A stretch of 64,000 nucleotides of DNA from Hymenobacter psoromatis (lineage in GTDB: Bacteria > Bacteroidota > Bacteroidia > Cytophagales > Hymenobacteraceae), in the NCBI RefSeq assembly GCF_020012125.1, contig NZ_JAIFAG010000001.1:2604001-2668000 (forward strand), in the 5' to 3' direction. Below the pieces are notes generated by a model. That model was not told where the DNA came from, did no database searches, and was given only the letters and a program-made list of their open reading frames with translations. Numbering within the stretch: the stretch's first letter is position 1; the number at the start of each line of letters is the position of its first letter. Below, in pieces: positions 17,332-26,078 of this stretch. The translations under genes were made by a program, and so were the position numbers.

Positions 17332-18285
17332 TTAACGCGTGAGTTGTTTGGGCGTACAACCAAACTGCTTTTTGAAAGCACGATGAAAGTGCTGCGGGTG
17401 GGCGTAGCCGAGCTGGTAAGCAATTTCGGCTACAGTTTGACCGCCACCCAGAAGCAGATGACGGGCCTCTTCGAGCCGTTGCGTCTGGACAAAGCCTCCC
17501 ACGCTGGTACCAAACAGCTGCCGAAAGCCGCGCTTCAAGCTGAACTCGTTGAGCTGGCACTGGCGGGCCAGTGCGGCGGCGGAAGGTGGCTCGCTCAGTT
17601 GGCGCAACAATAGGGCACGGGCGTAGTACAGCTTGTCGCGCTCGGGAGCTCCGAGCGGCGGCAGCGTCGTCGGGCCGGGGGCCAGCCACAAGGCGGCCTG
17701 CTGGGCCACCAGTTCCAGCACCACGGCTTCGTAGTGCAGGCGCTTGAGGCCAAGGGGTTCGGGGCTATGCCAGAGGGTATCGAGCTGGTAGCGCAGGCGG
17801 GGGGGCAGGCCCAGCGCGGAGGCGTGCCGCACGAAGGGGAAGCCTTGCGTAAGGTGCTCGGTCATGTCCGCCAGTTCGGGCACGTAGTCGGTGAGCAGAC
17901 TCACCATCCGGGCGACGGGCACCTGCACCGTCACCAGCCGGAACTGACCGGTGCCGAGCAGGTGGTTTTGTTCCAGGGACTGCGGGTTGAAGACCCAGTT
18001 GTGGTAGCCGGGGGCGTAGAGCTGCTCGTGCAGCAGCCCCGTCTGGCTTTGGCGCAGCGTACCCGCCAGCATAAAGCTCAGTTCCACCACGGGGCGTTCG
18101 TTGACGTGCTGCCAGGGCGTCGGGGGGTGCTCGGCGACGAAGCGAGTTTCGTTGAGTACCACACCCCCAACGGCTACTACCCGGGCCGTGCCCTGACAGC
18201 CCGCCAGCGGCAGGACCACGTGCTGCTCCTGGCCTTCGGGCAGGCAAAAGCCGGCGGCAAACGGAGGGGGCGAAGCAGGTTCCAT
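17332..18285 (-). CDS. AraC-family transcriptional regulator
   Basis: A 317-residue regulator with a variable N-terminal sensor part and a C-terminal double helix-turn-helix of the AraC/XylS type: LARQCQLNEFSLKRGFRQLF with TSVGGFVQTQRLEEARHLL, then VAEIAYQLGYAHPQHFHRAF and KKQFGCTPKQL. The family binds direct-repeat operators as a dimer and responds to a small ligand. It is divergent from the monooxygenase with 113 bases between starts, so it probably controls that gene and itself. The ATG at 18285 is used; an upstream TTG at 18312 in the same frame is possible. It lies wholly inside the Tn3-type cassette. Confidence 0.9.
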   Translation of the reverse strand: MEPASPPPFAAGFCLPEGQEQHVVLPLAGCQGTARVVAVGGVVLNETRFVAEHPPTPWQHVNERPVVELSFMLAGTLRQSQTGLLHEQLYAPGYHNWVFNPQSLEQNHLLGTGQFRLVTVQVPVARMVSLLTDYVPELADMTEHLTQGFPFVRHASALGLPPRLRYQLDTLWHSPEPLGLKRLHYEAVVLELVAQQAALWLAPGPTTLPPLGAPERDKLYYARALLLRQLSEPPSAAALARQCQLNEFSLKRGFRQLFGTSVGGFVQTQRLEEARHLLLGGGQTVAEIAYQLGYAHPQHFHRAFKKQFGCTPKQLTR

Positions 18286-18398
18286 AGGCAGGCCAACACG
18301 AAGATGGTACAAATTACTCCCGATTGTGCACCAGCTGCCGCCCGTGGGCCGAGCACCTTTGCAGGACGTTTCCCCAACTCCATTTTCCCCGGAAAGTT

Positions 18399-20006
18399 AT
18401 GGCCGCTTCCCCCGTTCCCCTTCCGCCTCATGTGCCCGTGCTCATCGTGGGCGGAGGCTTTGCCGGCCTCACGGCCGCACTGTGCCTGCACCAGCAAGGC
18501 ATCGACTACCTGCTGATTGAGCGCCACCCCGGCACGTCTGTGCTGCCCAAGTCCCGCAGTCTTGACCTGCGCAGCATGGAGATTTTCCGCGAGCTGGGCC
18601 TCAGCGTGGCCCTGCGCGAGGCCGGCCGCGCCCTGGCCCTGGCCTGGGGCGTGCTGCGCGGCCCTAACCTGGCCGAAGCCCTCGCCACCCAGCCCCCCGC
18701 CAACGCGGAGCGCGTGACCCATCCCAGTCAATTGGCCGTGTTCGAGCGCCTGGCCGCCCAAAGCCCCGAAAGCGGGGCCCGCTGCACCCAGGACCTGGCC
18801 GAGCCGGTGCTGCGCCAGGCGGCCGAGGCGCGGGGGGGCGACCTGCGCTTCTACCACGAACTCCTCCACTTCGAACAGGATGCCGACCGCGTCACGGCCA
18901 CCGTGCGCGACCGTGCCACCGGCACCGAGCACACCCTGACGGCCGACTACCTGCTGGCCGCCGACGGGGCCAACAGCCCCACCCGCCGGGCCGTGCACGC
19001 CGCCACCAGCGGCCGGGGCAGTCTGGGGCACTACCTCAACGTGTATTTCGAAGCCGATTTGACCGAGCCGGTGCGGGGTCGTGAGTTCAGCATGTTTTTG
19101 CTGCAAGAGCCCGATGTAACCGGCTTCCTGCTGGCGATTAACAATACGGACCGCTGGTCCCTGCACCTGCGCTACTACCCCGAAAAGGGCCAACAACCGG
19201 CCGATTTCACCGGACCCGTGCTCCAAGACCTCCTGCACCGGGTGCTGGGCCTGCCCGAACTGCCGCTCCGCATTCTGAGCGCGCTGCCCTGGGAAATGGC
19301 CGTGCGCACCGTGGAACAGGAACAGTTTGGCCGGGTGTTTCTGGCGGGCGACGCAGCGCACACTATGACACCGTACGCCGGCAAAGGGGCCGCCACCGGG
19401 GTGCAGGATGTGCACAACCTGGCCTGGAAGCTGGCCGCCGTGCTGCGCGGCCAGGCCGGCCCCGCCTTGCTGGCCACTTATAGCCCCGAGCGCCAGCCCA
19501 TCGGTGCCTTCTTCGCGCACCTCTCGGGAGATATGGCTGATTCCCACGGCTTCATTGACCCCGCCAAGATGAAAGAGCACGGGCTGGCGCTACTGGGCCT
19601 GCCCGACTATACCTATCGTTCTGCTGCCATCTTGGCGGCTGATAATCAACTCACCACGCCCGCCAACGCCCTCCCCCTGGCGGGCCAGCCCGGTACCCGC
19701 CTGCCCCATCTCTGGCTCGACGACGCGCACACGGCCTCCACGCTCGACGGGTGCCGGGGCCGGTTTGGGCTGGTCGCCAGCGGCGCGGCGGCTCCCTGGC
19801 GGGCGCGCTGCTCACCGGCGGCCGATGGATTACTGGTGGTGCAGGAGTTGCCAGCCACCGCCCGCCTGGCCTGGCAACAACTCACGCAAACACAGCCCGA
19901 TGAGGCACTGCTTGTACGTCCCGACGGCTTCCTAGCGGCTCGCCTGCCATCCACGGTCACGGCTGCCGACTTGGCCACCCACTTGCGGCAGGTGCTCTGC
20001 CTCTAA
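18399..20006 (+). CDS. FAD-dependent aromatic-hydroxylase-like monooxygenase
   Basis: A 535-residue class A flavoprotein monooxygenase. The FAD Rossmann motif is VLIVGGGFAGLTAALCLHQQ near residue 16; the middle motif DYLLAADGANSPTR matches the conserved DG segment; and GRVFLAGDAAHTMTPYAGKG is the second FAD motif (GD) that contacts the ribityl chain. The C-terminal third (GTRLPHLWLDDAHTASTL onward) resembles the thioredoxin-like tail of phenol and polyketide hydroxylases such as MhpA, PcpB and PgaE. It should use NAD(P)H and O2 to hydroxylate an aromatic or polyketide-like compound; antibiotic inactivation, as by rifampicin or tetracycline monooxygenases, is possible but unproven. The GTTATGG context at 18399 is chosen over a TTG at 18324. 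Confidence 0.88.
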   Translation: MAASPVPLPPHVPVLIVGGGFAGLTAALCLHQQGIDYLLIERHPGTSVLPKSRSLDLRSMEIFRELGLSVALREAGRALALAWGVLRGPNLAEALATQPPANAERVTHPSQLAVFERLAAQSPESGARCTQDLAEPVLRQAAEARGGDLRFYHELLHFEQDADRVTATVRDRATGTEHTLTADYLLAADGANSPTRRAVHAATSGRGSLGHYLNVYFEADLTEPVRGREFSMFLLQEPDVTGFLLAINNTDRWSLHLRYYPEKGQQPADFTGPVLQDLLHRVLGLPELPLRILSALPWEMAVRTVEQEQFGRVFLAGDAAHTMTPYAGKGAATGVQDVHNLAWKLAAVLRGQAGPALLATYSPERQPIGAFFAHLSGDMADSHGFIDPAKMKEHGLALLGLPDYTYRSAAILAADNQLTTPANALPLAGQPGTRLPHLWLDDAHTASTLDGCRGRFGLVASGAAAPWRARCSPAADGLLVVQELPATARLAWQQLTQTQPDEALLVRPDGFLAARLPSTVTAADLATHLRQVLCL

Positions 20007-20138
20007 CTGCTTTGCTGCGTCCCTGGGGCCACCGGAGGCGCACGCTGTGCGAGCTGGCATCCCTATAAGGGATATTCTTATGGATGGCCTTCGTGCAGAG
20101 AAATGGTAAATTTCGTTTGAAGCAGCAGGATGGCACCG

Positions 20139-20176
20139 CTTAACGTGCTATATTTTCCGTTTTTTGAGAGGGCCCC
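20139..20176 (-). repeat. Right terminal inverted repeat (IRR) of the cassette
   Basis: Reverse complement begins GGGGCCCTCTCAAAAAACGG and ends GCACGTTAAG. It lies 132 bases past the monooxygenase stop and 46 bases before the promoter-like element of the following ABC gene. Confidence 0.85.
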
Positions 20177-20221
20177 TAAACCAAAAATCAACTTAGCTAA
20201 CCACCATAGCAATCAGGCGCT

Positions 20222-20229
20222 TACATTTG
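20222..20229 (+). promoter_or_regulatory. Bacteroidota -7 promoter element before the ABC ATPase gene
   Basis: TACATTTG matches TAnnTTTG exactly and lies 25 bases before the ATG at 20255. The region that should hold the -33 box is only about 25 bases from the inserted cassette, so the insertion may have replaced upstream regulatory sequence. Confidence 0.45.
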
Positions 20230-20254
20230 GGGCTCACTCTAACCCCCTGATGCT

Positions 20255-21142
20255 ATGAAACTTGTTATCCGCAACCTCTCCAAGACTTACGCCAACGGCG
20301 TGCGCGCCCTGCACGACGTGAGTCTGACCATCCCGAACGGCATGTTTGGCCTGCTGGGGCCCAATGGCGCGGGCAAAAGCAGCCTCATGCGCACCATTGC
20401 CACGCTGCAAGAGCCCGATGCGGGCAGCATCACACTGGGCGATATCAATGTGCTGACCGAGAAGGACGCCGTGCGCCGGGTGCTGGGCTATTTGCCGCAG
20501 GAATTCGGGCTCTACCCCAGCATTTCGGCCGAGGTGCTGCTCGACCATTTTGCCGCGCTCAAGGGCATCCGCGATGGGCACGAGCGCAAGCTGGCCGTGG
20601 ACGCGCTGCTGCACCAAACTAACCTGTGGGCGGCCCGCAAGAAAAACCTGGGCGGCTACTCGGGCGGCATGCGCCAGCGCTTTGGCATTGCGGTGGCGCT
20701 GCTGGGCGCGCCGCAGCTCATCATCGTGGATGAGCCCACCGCCGGCCTCGACCCCACCGAGCGCAACCGCTTTCTGGATTTGCTGAGCGAAATCGGCGAA
20801 AACGTGGTCGTCATCCTGAGCACGCACATCGTGGAAGACGTGACCGAGCTGTGCTCCAACATGGCCATCATCGCGGGCGGCGAAGTAGTAGCTACCGGCC
20901 AGCCCGCCGACGTCATCGGCGAATTACGCGGCAAAGTGTACCGCACCAAAACCGAAAAAGCTGCCCTGGCGCAGCTCAAAAGCGAATACGAGGTAATTTC
21001 CTCGAAGCTTGTAGCCGGCCAGCCGGTCGTGCGCGTGTTCAGCGACGCGCCCATCAACGGCCAGTTTCAGCCCACCGAGGCCACTTTGGAGGACGTGTAT
21101 TTCCACCGCTTGGCCAGAAGGGAATTAAAAATTACGAATTAA
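20255..21142 (+). CDS. ABC transporter ATP-binding protein
   Basis: A 295-residue ABC ATPase with Walker A GPNGAGKSS (about residues 35-43), Q-loop LPQEFGLYPSI, signature GGYSGGMRQRFGIAVALLG, Walker B LIIVDEPTAGLD, and the switch histidine in LSTHIVEDV. The C-terminal extension (after about 225) is typical for multidrug/NatA-like exporters. It is followed 92 bases later by the permease/M1 peptidase gene, its likely partner; no substrate-binding protein is present, pointing to export or a membrane-remodelling role. The last codons (RRELKITN) lie inside the left arm of an inverted repeat, so the C-terminus may have been changed by the repeat. Confidence 0.92.
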   Translation: MKLVIRNLSKTYANGVRALHDVSLTIPNGMFGLLGPNGAGKSSLMRTIATLQEPDAGSITLGDINVLTEKDAVRRVLGYLPQEFGLYPSISAEVLLDHFAALKGIRDGHERKLAVDALLHQTNLWAARKKNLGGYSGGMRQRFGIAVALLGAPQLIIVDEPTAGLDPTERNRFLDLLSEIGENVVVILSTHIVEDVTELCSNMAIIAGGEVVATGQPADVIGELRGKVYRTKTEKAALAQLKSEYEVISSKLVAGQPVVRVFSDAPINGQFQPTEATLEDVYFHRLARRELKITN

Positions 21143-21230
21143 AAATTAAAAAGGGATTGTGCTCGGCCAATCTCCACCGGGACAGCGCGACACCCGGTAA
21201 ATTTTTAATTCATAATTTTTAATTCCCTTC
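21117..21230. repeat. AT-rich inverted repeat (31-bp arms) between ABC genes
   Basis: Arms 21117-21147 and 21200-21230 are reverse complements with one mismatch; each holds two tandem copies of a GAATTAAAAATT unit. The left arm encodes the end of the ATPase and contains its stop codon, and the right arm ends 4 bases before the permease ATG. Being inside a likely operon it may adjust downstream expression. Confidence 0.85.
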
Positions 21231-21234
21231 CGCC

Positions 21235-24200
21235 ATGTTTCGCAATGTCTTCACCTTCGAGCTGCGCTACCGGTTGCGGCAGCCGAGCACGTATATCTAC
21301 TTTGGTATTCTCTTCCTGATTGGCTTCCTGTTTCTGGCCGTCGAGGAAACGTTTTTTGGGCCCAGCACCGGGGGCAAGGTGTTCAAAAATGCCCCCGATA
21401 CGCTGGCTAATTTCCACCTGGGCGGCTCGTTTCTGGCCTTATTCATCACGGCGGCCATCATGGGCACGCCCATTTATCGCGATGATAAAGAAGGGATTAC
21501 GGGTTTGCTCTACACTACGCCGCTGCGCAAGTCGGCGTATCTGGGTGGGCGGTTTCTGGCTTCGCTCTTGATTATCTGGTTCATTATGAGCGGCATGTCG
21601 TTGGGCGCGATGGCCGGTTCGGTGATGCCCTGGCTGAACCCGGCCAAGTACGGGCCGTTTCGACTCGATGCCTACCTGGGGCCGCTGCTGGGCGGGGCCT
21701 TCGTGAATGCCTTTTTCGCGGGCTGCGTGTTTTTCGCGGCCTATGCGCTCACGCGCTCGTCGCTGGTGGTGTACCTGGGCGGCATCGTGCTGTTTTTGCT
21801 CTACCAGATTTCGTTGGTTGTCACCACCAACCTCAGTAACGAGCGCCTGGCGGCGTTGCTCGACCCGTTTGGGCTCGATACGCGCACGGTGGTGACCAAG
21901 TACTGGTCCATTGCCGAGCGCAATACCAAGCTCCTACCCTTCGGCAGCGGCGCGATGCTCGAAAACCGTCTGCTGTGGGTGGGGGTCGGGCTGGCGCTGC
22001 TGGCGCTGAGCTTCGCTACTTTTCGCATGGCTGCACCGCGAAGCCGGGGTAGGGCGGCCGCGCCCGAGGCGGCCCCGCTGGCGCTGGCGGGGGTAGGCAT
22101 CCGGCGCTCGCCGGTGGTGTTTGGGCCGGGCACGGCGCTGTGGCAGCTGGGGCAGCTGGCGCGGGTGCAGTTTCTGAACGTGGTGCGGGCCAAGCCCTTT
22201 ATGGCGTTGGTCTTTTTTGGGGTCGTAAACGTGCTGTTTTCGGCCTACTTCCGCTACACCGGCGAGCGGGTGCAGCTGCCCGTGACCTACGAGGTGCTGA
22301 GCCTGGTCAATAACGGCTTCGGGCTGTTCGTGCTGATTATCATCACCGTATACTCGGGCGAGCTGGTATGGCGCGAGCGTGAAACCAAGCTGCAACAGGT
22401 TTTTGACGCCCTACCCCTGCCCAACTGGGTGCCCTTCGTGAGCAAGCTGCTGGCGCTCATCGGCACGCAGGTGGTGCTCTACGCGGCGCTGGTGGGGGTA
22501 GGGCTGGGCATCCAGCTTTTCCGGGGCTACCATCATTTAGAATTAGGGCTTTACGGCAAGGATTTCCTGCTGCAACTGCTCAACATTGTGCAGTTGTGCG
22601 CCCTTACGATGGCCGTGCAAACCATTGTTAACAACAAGTACGTGGGCTACACGGTAATGATACTTTTCTACGTGGTAGTGTACATCGCGCCCGACGCGTT
22701 GGGCGTGCATCATGTGCTGCTGAAGTACGACGGCACCGTTCCTTACACCTATTCCGACATGAACGGCTACGGGCATTTCGTGGCCCCGCTCTTCTGGCTT
22801 AATTTGTACTATATGGCTGGCGCGCTGCTGCTGGCCGTGCTCACCAACCTGCTGTGGGTGCGCGGGGCCGAAACCAGCCTGCACCAGCGCGGGCGCTTGT
22901 TCGGGCAGCGCTTCGGGCTCGGGGCGCGGCTGGCGCTGGGCGGCGCGGCGCTGGCGGCCGTGCTGGTGGGCGGCTACGTGTATTATAATACGAACGTGCT
23001 GAACGAGTACTTCGCGCCGAAGGGCCTGGAGGCCCGCGCGGCCCGCGCCGAGCGCCAGTACAAGCGCTACGAATACTTGGCCCAACCCAAGATTATCGCC
23101 ACCAAGCTGGCCATGAATATTTTCCCCACCGCCAGCCCGCGCCACTACCAGATGCAGGCCGCGCTGATGCTGCTCAACAAGGAAAGCCGGCCGCTCGACA
23201 CGCTTTTCGTGAACTACAACCCGAGCCGGGCGGTGCAAACGACCCTCACGCCGGGCCGCCCGGCCACGGTGCTGCTCGACGACCCGGTGGCCGGCGTGCG
23301 CCTCTACCGCCTGGCCCGGCCCCTGGCCCCCGGCGATTCCCTACCCCTGGCCGTGCGGGTCAGCTACGCGGCGCGCGGCTTCAGCTCGCGGCCCCAGGAC
23401 CAGGGAGTGTTCAGCTGGGCCACCATCTCGCCCGAGGACCGGCTCACCGCCAACGGCACCTTCCTGGACGGCACCGGCATCCGCATCGGCTACCAGCCCG
23501 ATGGCGAACTGGAAGAAGACGACGTGCGCCAGCGCAACCAGCTCAAGCCCAAGGAGCGCGTGCCCCGCCTCAACGACCCGCGCGGGCTCATGACCTGCGG
23601 CTTCACCAACGATGCCGATTACGCCCGCTTCGAGGCCACGGTGAGCACCGACCCCGACCAGACGGCCATCGTGCCCGGCTACCTGCAAAAAGAGTGGGTA
23701 GCGAACGGCCGGCGCTACTTCCACTACCGCATGGATGCGCCGATGCTCAACTTCTACTCCATCCAGAGCGCCCGCTACGCCGTGCGGCGCGACCAGTGGC
23801 AGGACCCCGCCACCGGCCAGAAAGTGGCCATCGAAATTTACTACCATCCCGCCCACGCCTACAACGTGCCGCGCATGGCCGACGCCCTCAAAAAGGGCCT
23901 GACGTATTACACGCGGGAGTTCGGCCCTTACCAGTACCGGCAGGTCCGCATCCAGGAGTTTCCGCGCTACAAGAACTTCGCCCAGAGCTTCCCCAACACC
24001 ATTCCGACTTCGGAGGGCGCGGGCTTCATCACGGATTTGCGGAAGGCCAGCCGGCCCGATAACGTATTCTTTATCACTAACCACGAGCTGGGCCACCAGT
24101 GGTGGGGCCACCAGGTGGTGGGCGGCCAGGTGCAGGGCTCGTCCATGCTGAGCGAGTCGTTGGCCGAATACTCGGCCCTGATGGTCTGCCAGCACGAATT

Positions 24201-24906
24201 CACCGCCCCGCAAATGCAGAAAACCATGCGCGCCGAGCTGGAACGCTACCTGCGGGGCCGCCGCGACGAGCGCAAAAAGGAGCTACCGCTGATGCTGGTC
24301 GAAAACCAGCCCTACATCCATTATTTCAAGGGCGGCATGGTCTTTTATGCCTTGCAGGACTACATCGGGGAGGAAAAGCTGAACGGGGCCATTAAGGCGT
24401 TTCTGGCTAAAACCCGCTACCAGACCCGGCCTTATACCAACACGGCCGAGTTTATGACTTACCTCCGAAAGGCTACGCCCGACTCGATGCAGTACCTGCT
24501 GCACGATATGTTCGAGACCATCACGCTCTTTGAAAATCAGCTTGATGAGGCTACGTACACCAAGCGCTCCGATGGCAAATACGACGTGCGCCTGACCATT
24601 CGCGCCGCCAAAACCCGCGCCGACAGCCTCGGCAACGAAACGCCCCTACCCCTGCGCGACTACGTGGACGTCGGCATCTTCGGCCCCGACCAGGTAGCCA
24701 AAACGGAGGACTACGACGCCAGCGGTAGGCCGCTATTTTTCCAGAAAGTGAAGCTGACTCAGCCCGTCACCGTACTCAACTTTGTGGTAGCTGAAAAGCC
24801 CGCCAAAGCCGGCGTTGACCCTTATCATAAGCTCATTGACCGTCATTATCAAGACAATGTGAAGGCCGTGACGGCCGGTGCCGCTCCGGCGCTAGCAGTG
24901 CGGTAG
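21235..24906 (+). CDS. ABC permease fused to M1-type aminopeptidase domain
   Basis: A 1223-residue fusion known in Bacteroidota as ABC transporter permease/M1 aminopeptidase. Residues 1-570 hold two blocks of about six hydrophobic helices each (first from YIYFGILFLIGFLFLAVEET, second from FMALVFFGVVNVLFSAYF), with a further helix near 560-580 (LGGAALAAVLVGGYVYY). The rest is extracytoplasmic and M1-like: NHELGHQWWGHQ with HELGH near residue 950, followed by SESLAEYSAL as the third zinc ligand region. The usual GAMEN exopeptidase motif is replaced by SEGAGF, and the spacing from HExxH to the Glu appears one residue longer than in classical M1 enzymes. The stop is followed at once by a family-A palindrome. 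Role: probably export coupled to peptide processing. Confidence 0.9.
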   Translation: MFRNVFTFELRYRLRQPSTYIYFGILFLIGFLFLAVEETFFGPSTGGKVFKNAPDTLANFHLGGSFLALFITAAIMGTPIYRDDKEGITGLLYTTPLRKSAYLGGRFLASLLIIWFIMSGMSLGAMAGSVMPWLNPAKYGPFRLDAYLGPLLGGAFVNAFFAGCVFFAAYALTRSSLVVYLGGIVLFLLYQISLVVTTNLSNERLAALLDPFGLDTRTVVTKYWSIAERNTKLLPFGSGAMLENRLLWVGVGLALLALSFATFRMAAPRSRGRAAAPEAAPLALAGVGIRRSPVVFGPGTALWQLGQLARVQFLNVVRAKPFMALVFFGVVNVLFSAYFRYTGERVQLPVTYEVLSLVNNGFGLFVLIIITVYSGELVWRERETKLQQVFDALPLPNWVPFVSKLLALIGTQVVLYAALVGVGLGIQLFRGYHHLELGLYGKDFLLQLLNIVQLCALTMAVQTIVNNKYVGYTVMILFYVVVYIAPDALGVHHVLLKYDGTVPYTYSDMNGYGHFVAPLFWLNLYYMAGALLLAVLTNLLWVRGAETSLHQRGRLFGQRFGLGARLALGGAALAAVLVGGYVYYNTNVLNEYFAPKGLEARAARAERQYKRYEYLAQPKIIATKLAMNIFPTASPRHYQMQAALMLLNKESRPLDTLFVNYNPSRAVQTTLTPGRPATVLLDDPVAGVRLYRLARPLAPGDSLPLAVRVSYAARGFSSRPQDQGVFSWATISPEDRLTANGTFLDGTGIRIGYQPDGELEEDDVRQRNQLKPKERVPRLNDPRGLMTCGFTNDADYARFEATVSTDPDQTAIVPGYLQKEWVANGRRYFHYRMDAPMLNFYSIQSARYAVRRDQWQDPATGQKVAIEIYYHPAHAYNVPRMADALKKGLTYYTREFGPYQYRQVRIQEFPRYKNFAQSFPNTIPTSEGAGFITDLRKASRPDNVFFITNHELGHQWWGHQVVGGQVQGSSMLSESLAEYSALMVCQHEFTAPQMQKTMRAELERYLRGRRDERKKELPLMLVENQPYIHYFKGGMVFYALQDYIGEEKLNGAIKAFLAKTRYQTRPYTNTAEFMTYLRKATPDSMQYLLHDMFETITLFENQLDEATYTKRSDGKYDVRLTIRAAKTRADSLGNETPLPLRDYVDVGIFGPDQVAKTEDYDASGRPLFFQKVKLTQPVTVLNFVVAEKPAKAGVDPYHKLIDRHYQDNVKAVTAGAAPALAVR

Positions 24907-24907
24907 A

Positions 24908-24985
24908 GTGCGGGGCTTGCCCCCGCCCGGCGTTAAACGATTTACGCCTGTTCCGTTCAACGCCGGGCGGGAGCAAGCCCCGCAC
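24908..24985. repeat. Family-A dispersed palindrome, second copy
   Basis: Arms 24908-24934 and 24959-24985 (27 bases, one mismatch) carry the same core and the same GTTAAACGA loop edge as the copy at 9019-9118. It fills the whole gap between the two convergent stop codons. Confidence 0.9.
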
Positions 24986-24986
24986 C

Positions 24987-26024
24987 TTACTCGTTATTCC
25001 GTGCCGCTTCTTCCCGGTTCAGCTTCGTCAAAAAAGACTGCGTAATCGGCGTTTCGCTCGCGTAGCCCTGGCGGCGCTCGTCGGCGGCAGCGCCTTCGCC
25101 GGTGGCGGGTAGGGCGCGGTTGACCCAGGCCAGGGCATCGGTGGTGATGCCGGGCATCAAGCCGTGGAAACCGGCCAGCAGCTTGGCGGGCAAGGACAGA
25201 ATCAGCTCGCCATCGCCGCGGCGGCAGGCGTTCCAGATGCGGCGAGCGGCCTGCTCGGCGCTCATCGTGAAGCCCGGCAGCGCGTCGGCGATGCTGAACC
25301 AGGCGTATTCTTTCTCGTGCTGGCCCTTCACATCTACGTGGCCGACGCTGCCGGTGCGCAACAGGCCGGGGCATACGGTGGTGACGTAAATCCCGAACTG
25401 GCTCAGCTCAGCCCGGAAGCCTTCGGAGAGGCCAGTGAGGGCAAACTTACTGGCGCTGTACGCCGCCAGGTGCGGAATGGCCACCTTACCACCCAGCGAG
25501 GAGATATTAATAATGCGCCCTTCGCCGCGCTGCCGCATACCCGGCAGCACGGCCTGCATGGCGTGAAACGGGGCCCAGAAGTGCGTATCCATCGCGTCCA
25601 CGAAGTCGCGGTCGTCCAGGTTTTCGAGCGGCCCGCCGATGATGATACCTGCGTTGTTCACCAGCACGTCGATGCTACCCAGACGACTCTCGACTTCGGT
25701 CACCATGCTGCGCACCTCGGCGGCGTTGGTGAGGTCGCGGGCCAGGGCGAGCACGCTGGCTTCGGGGCCGCCGTAGTTTAGCAGGTCTTGGCGGGCGCGG
25801 GCCAATTCGCGCTCATCGCGGGCGCAAATGGCGACGCGGGCTCCTTCGCGCATGGCGGCGCGGGCCAGTACGAGGCCCAACCCACGCGAGCCGCCGGTAA
25901 TAAGCACGGTGCGCCCCGCCAGCTCATACGAGCCCCGGCGATTGCGCCAAATGGTGGTGGCCAGGGCGGCTACGCCAAAGCTGGCGGCCCAAAGCCAGGA
26001 AGAAGAACGGTGGGAAGTTTTCAT
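24987..26024 (-). CDS. Short-chain dehydrogenase/reductase, membrane-anchored
   Basis: A 345-residue SDR. An N-terminal hydrophobic segment (WLWAASFGVAALATTIW) may anchor it to the membrane. The dinucleotide-binding motif TGGSRGLG is at residues 43-50, NNAG at 123-126, and the catalytic Ser175/176, Tyr189 and Lys193 lie in NISSLGG and YSASKFALTG. The C-terminal extension of about 100 residues beyond the core is longer than in classical 250-residue SDRs and contains a likely substrate lid. It converges on the ABC/M1 gene. The substrate is not predictable. Confidence 0.9.
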   Translation of the reverse strand: MKTSHRSSSWLWAASFGVAALATTIWRNRRGSYELAGRTVLITGGSRGLGLVLARAAMREGARVAICARDERELARARQDLLNYGGPEASVLALARDLTNAAEVRSMVTEVESRLGSIDVLVNNAGIIIGGPLENLDDRDFVDAMDTHFWAPFHAMQAVLPGMRQRGEGRIINISSLGGKVAIPHLAAYSASKFALTGLSEGFRAELSQFGIYVTTVCPGLLRTGSVGHVDVKGQHEKEYAWFSIADALPGFTMSAEQAARRIWNACRRGDGELILSLPAKLLAGFHGLMPGITTDALAWVNRALPATGEGAAADERRQGYASETPITQSFLTKLNREEAARNNE

Positions 26025-26078
26025 GCTCCTCTGTATGCGTTTGGGAGCCGAAAGGTTGCGTTTAGGCCTGTATTTACG

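Larger units (their letters stand above)
17282..20176. mobile_element. Tn3-type inverted-repeat cassette carrying AraC regulator and monooxygenase, no transposase
   Basis: A 2895-bp segment bounded by 38-base inverted repeats (17282-17319 and 20139-20176) that match at 36 of 38 positions. Each repeat begins GGGG at its outer end and ends TAAG at its inner end, the length and end bases typical of Tn3-family transposons (known for Tn3 itself). The five bases outside are TAAAA on the left and TAAAC on the right, a one-mismatch version of the 5-bp target duplication made by that family. Inside are only the AraC-type gene and the flavin monooxygenase; the 130 bases before the right repeat hold no transposase or resolvase. 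I infer a non-autonomous cassette that would need a transposase supplied in trans. Confidence 0.8.

Noticed and set aside
18177..19580. 467-codon antisense frame opposite the monooxygenase.
   Set aside because: The sense strand has complete FAD motifs; the antisense protein has only low-complexity composition.
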